DNA of 16,364 nt from NCBI GenBank assembly GCA_937871985.1, contig CALMPB010000309.1, positions 1 to 16,364 on the forward strand, in the 5' to 3' direction. The notes beneath the pieces were generated by a model. That model ran no database searches, was not told the origin of the DNA, and was given only the letters and a program-made list of their open reading frames with translations. This stretch comes from an uncultured Burkholderiaceae bacterium (lineage in GTDB: Bacteria > Pseudomonadota > Gammaproteobacteria > Burkholderiales > Burkholderiaceae). Position numbers and translations under genes: made by a program. Of the stretch, positions 14,366 through 16,364 are shown piece after piece (positions within the stretch are counted from its first letter, which is position 1; the number at the start of each line of letters is the position of its first letter).

Positions 14366-15570
14366 GCGGCTCGCAATGCAATGCGTCCAAACAGCCACGA
14401 AACGAAGGCGCAAAACGCCAAAATGCCGGTCAATGGGATGGCGGTGCTTGACTGCCAATGGCTGATTGCCAGACCGGCCAGTGCGCCGCACAGCATCTGC
14501 ATGGTGCCCATGAGCGCCGAAGCCACGCCAAGGCGCTTGCCCTGCCGCGCAAGCGCGAGCGCCGCGGCGTTGGGGTTCACGAAGCCCTGGCTGGCCATGA
14601 AGCCCATCAAGCATAGCATAAGCAGGGGCAGCGTCAGCAGATTAAGCAGGGTAAGGGCCAGACCGACCAAGGTGGTCAGAACGATGGACACTTGGGCCGA
14701 TTTTAGCAGGCCTTCCAGCGAGTAGCGGTCGAGCAGGCGGGCGCTGACCTGTGAGGCCACGATCAACGATACGGCGCCCAGGGCGAAAACAAGGCCGAAG
14801 TGTTGCGGATCGACGCCGTAAATGCCCATGAGCACCCTGGGCGTGCCCGAAATGTACGTGAACAGGCCCGCCGAGCCGAATGCGCCGGCCAGCGAAAAGC
14901 ACATGAACTGCCGGTCGTGCATCAGGCCCCAGTAGTTTTTGGCAATGCTGGAGACGCGCAGCGGCGTGACTTTTTCGGGGGGCAGGGTTTCGCGCATGGT
15001 CAGCATGGCGGCCAGCAGCAGCAAGGCGCCGCCCGCCGCCATGAGCCCGAACACCCCGCGCCACCCTACGAACAGCAGTATCTGGCCGCCCAGTACGGGT
15101 CCCAGGATGGGGGTGACGCCCATGATCAGGATAAGCAGGGACAGAGCCTTGGAGGCTTCGCGCGTATCGTAGTTGTCGCGGATGACGGCGCGGGGAATGA
15201 CCATGCCGGCCGCGCCGCCCAAGGCCTGCACGATGCGCCATGCGGTCAGATGCTCGATATCGTTGGTCAAGGTACAGACGACGGACGAGATGGTGAAAAT
15301 GACCAGGCCGGCGATCAGGGGGAGCTTGCGTCCGTAGCGGTCGGCCATCGGGCCGTAGATCATCTGCGCCAGGGCCAGGCCGAACAGATAGCTTGCCAGT
15401 GTACGTTCGACCTGGCCTTCCGTGGCATGCAGCCCCTGGGCGATGGACGGAAAGGCGGGCAGGTAGAGGTCGATGGCAAGAGGCCCCAGCGCGGTCAGGG
15501 CTCCCATCAGCAGCAGCCATCCGGGCAACAGGGGTTCTTTTTTTACGGCGGGCATGTAGTAAATGCGCAT
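14362..15570 (-). CDS. Bcr/CflA-type MFS drug exporter
   Basis: This 402-aa inner-membrane transporter belongs to the drug:H+ antiporter-1 branch of the major facilitator superfamily, Bcr/CflA subfamily. The sequence shows about 12 hydrophobic segments and the signature motifs: acidic Asp34 in AIDLYLPAFP in the first span, motif A GPMADRYGRKLP at 73-84, Arg112 in WRIVQALGGAAG (motif B) and motif C as GVTPILGPVLGG at 151-162. Substrates cannot be told from sequence; relatives export drugs and some export sulfonamides, bicyclomycin or cysteine. The start could also be the ATG at 15555; neither has a Shine-Dalgarno sequence, and the first lies in a dyad. It is transcribed away from the cfa-like gene. 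Confidence 0.9.
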   Translation of the reverse strand: MRIYYMPAVKKEPLLPGWLLLMGALTALGPLAIDLYLPAFPSIAQGLHATEGQVERTLASYLFGLALAQMIYGPMADRYGRKLPLIAGLVIFTISSVVCTLTNDIEHLTAWRIVQALGGAAGMVIPRAVIRDNYDTREASKALSLLILIMGVTPILGPVLGGQILLFVGWRGVFGLMAAGGALLLLAAMLTMRETLPPEKVTPLRVSSIAKNYWGLMHDRQFMCFSLAGAFGSAGLFTYISGTPRVLMGIYGVDPQHFGLVFALGAVSLIVASQVSARLLDRYSLEGLLKSAQVSIVLTTLVGLALTLLNLLTLPLLMLCLMGFMASQGFVNPNAAALALARQGKRLGVASALMGTMQMLCGALAGLAISHWQSSTAIPLTGILAFCAFVSWLFGRIALRAA

Positions 15571-15580
15571 CAGTGATGCG
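15566..15580. promoter_or_regulatory. 15-bp palindrome over the MFS start codon
   Basis: CGCATCA-G-TGATGCG is a perfect dyad that contains the first candidate ATG of the MFS gene. It could be an operator bound by an unknown regulator or a small RNA hairpin at the translation start. Confidence 0.4.
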
Positions 15581-15729
15581 AAGGCGGGGAAGTCGTTAGT
15601 CTAAAGGAATACAGCGCGGCCCGCAGAGCGCGATTCTGTGAGATATTCGGTATGCCTGGAGCGCGCGGAAGGGCCCGAGTGCCGCACGAGTGGTTTCGGG
15701 ATCGGACTTTTGGTGATAAATTGATGGCG

Positions 15730-15770
15730 GTCTCCCATACCCCCACCCAGTCAGGGGGGCGCCGGGAGGC
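15730..15770. repeat. Two-tier GC-rich hairpin
   Basis: The outer stem CTCCC (15732-15736)/GGGAG (15764-15768) and the inner stem CCCCC (15740-15744)/GGGGG (15754-15758) surround a 9-nt loop. No T-run follows. It is unusually C/G-tracted compared with the neighbouring intergenic bases. Confidence 0.4.
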
Positions 15771-15804
15771 TTCTCGCTTGTTCATATCTGAGAAATTAAT
15801 AGAC

Positions 15805-15834
15805 TTGTAAACGGGCAGGGATGGTTTGGATAGT
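15805..15834 (+). promoter_or_regulatory. Possible promoter of the cfa-like gene
   Basis: TTGTAA (15805-15810) and GATAGT (15829-15834) are spaced by 18 bp on the + strand, each matching 4 of 6 consensus bases. A leader of about 75 nt would result. Confidence 0.3.
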
Positions 15835-15916
15835 TTTTTGCGGCTCTCGTCGCCGGCGCCGAGCGGCGGGTTGCGAACCCTGTTCAAGGTATTCCTGAAT
15901 CAATAGGGAGTGGGAT

Positions 15917-16364
15917 GTGAGTTCGGTTTTATCCGCGGTTGAAAAAAAATTGGCTTCGTTGCCGTTGCCGGTCCAAGTGCAGTTGCCCGATGGCGCGGTC
16001 GCCGGGCCGGCCAACGCCAGAATGCGTCTCATCGCCAAAGACAAGACAGCGTTGCTGCATCTGGCCATGGGGCAAACCGGCTTGCTGGGCGAAGATTATG
16101 TCGAAGGCCGGCTCGATTTCGAAGGATCGATGCGCGACCTCATGGATCTGGCCGCGGCCATTCTGCCTGATTCTCCCATCGATGTGGGGCGCGGCAACTG
16201 GTTTACCCGCGTGGCCCGCCACCTTGTTTCGGTGCGGCGCCACAGCACGGCGCGCGACGCCAAGCAGATCCAGTTTCATTACGACCTCTCCGACGACTTC
16301 TATGCCTTGTGGCTGGATCCGCGCCGGGTCTATTCCTGCGCCTATTACCGCGAGCCGGACATGA
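15917..16364 (+). CDS. Cyclopropane-fatty-acyl-phospholipid synthase family protein (partial, 3' end outside)
   Basis: The first 149 residues are present; the gene continues beyond the window. The sequence fits the CFA synthase family of SAM-dependent enzymes that methylenate double bonds of membrane phospholipid acyl chains. Visible elements are an N-terminal lipid-side domain with LAMGQTGLLGEDYVEGRLDF at about 50-69, and the start of the methyltransferase domain with IQFHYDLSDDFYALWLDP at about 120-137, then VYSCAYYRE, a typical family block. The start is GTG at 15917: an ATG two bases earlier is followed at once by a stop, an in-frame stop lies at 15896, and AGGGAG is 6 nt ahead. The name cfa is likely but some homologues have other substrates. 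Confidence 0.88.
   Translation, partial: MSSVLSAVEKKLASLPLPVQVQLPDGAVAGPANARMRLIAKDKTALLHLAMGQTGLLGEDYVEGRLDFEGSMRDLMDLAAAILPDSPIDVGRGNWFTRVARHLVSVRRHSTARDAKQIQFHYDLSDDFYALWLDPRRVYSCAYYREPDM

Larger units (their letters stand above)
15571..15916. other. Divergent intergenic region, no gene seen
   Basis: These 346 bp separate the divergent MFS and cfa-like genes. I see no convincing ORF, tRNA or known riboswitch. It holds a dyad at the MFS start, a two-tier GC-rich hairpin at 15730-15770 and a possible + strand promoter at 15805-15834. No good promoter could be assigned to the MFS gene. Confidence 0.6.

Noticed and set aside
15571..15916. Hidden small ORF or tRNA in the divergent intergenic region
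   Set aside because: No cloverleaf could be traced, and the 105-codon - strand frame there has no ribosome-binding site or recognisable features.

Overview
The window is about 16.4 kb of GC-rich chromosome. The protein families, gene order and codon use point to a betaproteobacterium of the order Burkholderiales, most likely an Alcaligenaceae member (Bordetella/Achromobacter/Pusillimonas-like). This assignment is inferred from family resemblance only; no marker such as rRNA is present. No CRISPR array, insertion sequence, tRNA, rRNA or prophage is visible.

Layout. On the left, ftsB (cell division, + strand) converges on an orphan TadE-like pseudopilin gene (- strand). Then come hslO (Hsp33 redox chaperone), a gamma-carbonic-anhydrase-fold protein, a strongly altered and C-terminally shortened acyl-CoA synthetase homologue, an RDD membrane protein and a 63-aa ribbon-helix-helix-like protein, all on the - strand. 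The centre is a tight - strand cluster leuS-lptE-holA-proA-hemJ-rlmL, with gaps of 10, 4, 71, 1 and 15 nt, which looks like one housekeeping transcription unit. It serves leucyl-tRNA charging, LPS export, the replisome clamp loader, proline synthesis, haem synthesis and rRNA modification. Upstream of it lies the rpmB-rpmG ribosomal protein operon, closed by a textbook bidirectional terminator. On the right, a Bcr/CflA-type MFS exporter gene (- strand) and a cyclopropane-fatty-acid synthase gene (+ strand, cut by the window end) diverge from a 346-bp intergenic region.

Most of the window is conserved core genome. The parts that stand out are these: (1) a self-contained one-gene unit at 5361-5725, in which a perfect -10 box exactly fills the gap between two identical 12-bp palindromes, ahead of a small RHH-like ORF and a strong terminator; (2) the acyl-CoA synthetase homologue at 3194-4615, which has kept a long frame but lost the ATP-binding loop and the C-terminal domain and ends in three consecutive stop codons; (3) a 19-bp-arm inverted repeat at 1453-1522; (4) the orphan TadE-like protein with a prepilin-like cleavage motif and two C-terminal CX4C pairs; and (5) dyads at the leuS transcription start, over the MFS start codon, and in the rpmB leader. 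I see no convincing multi-gene novel defence or mobile system; the best candidate for an undescribed unit is the RHH-like autoregulatory cassette.
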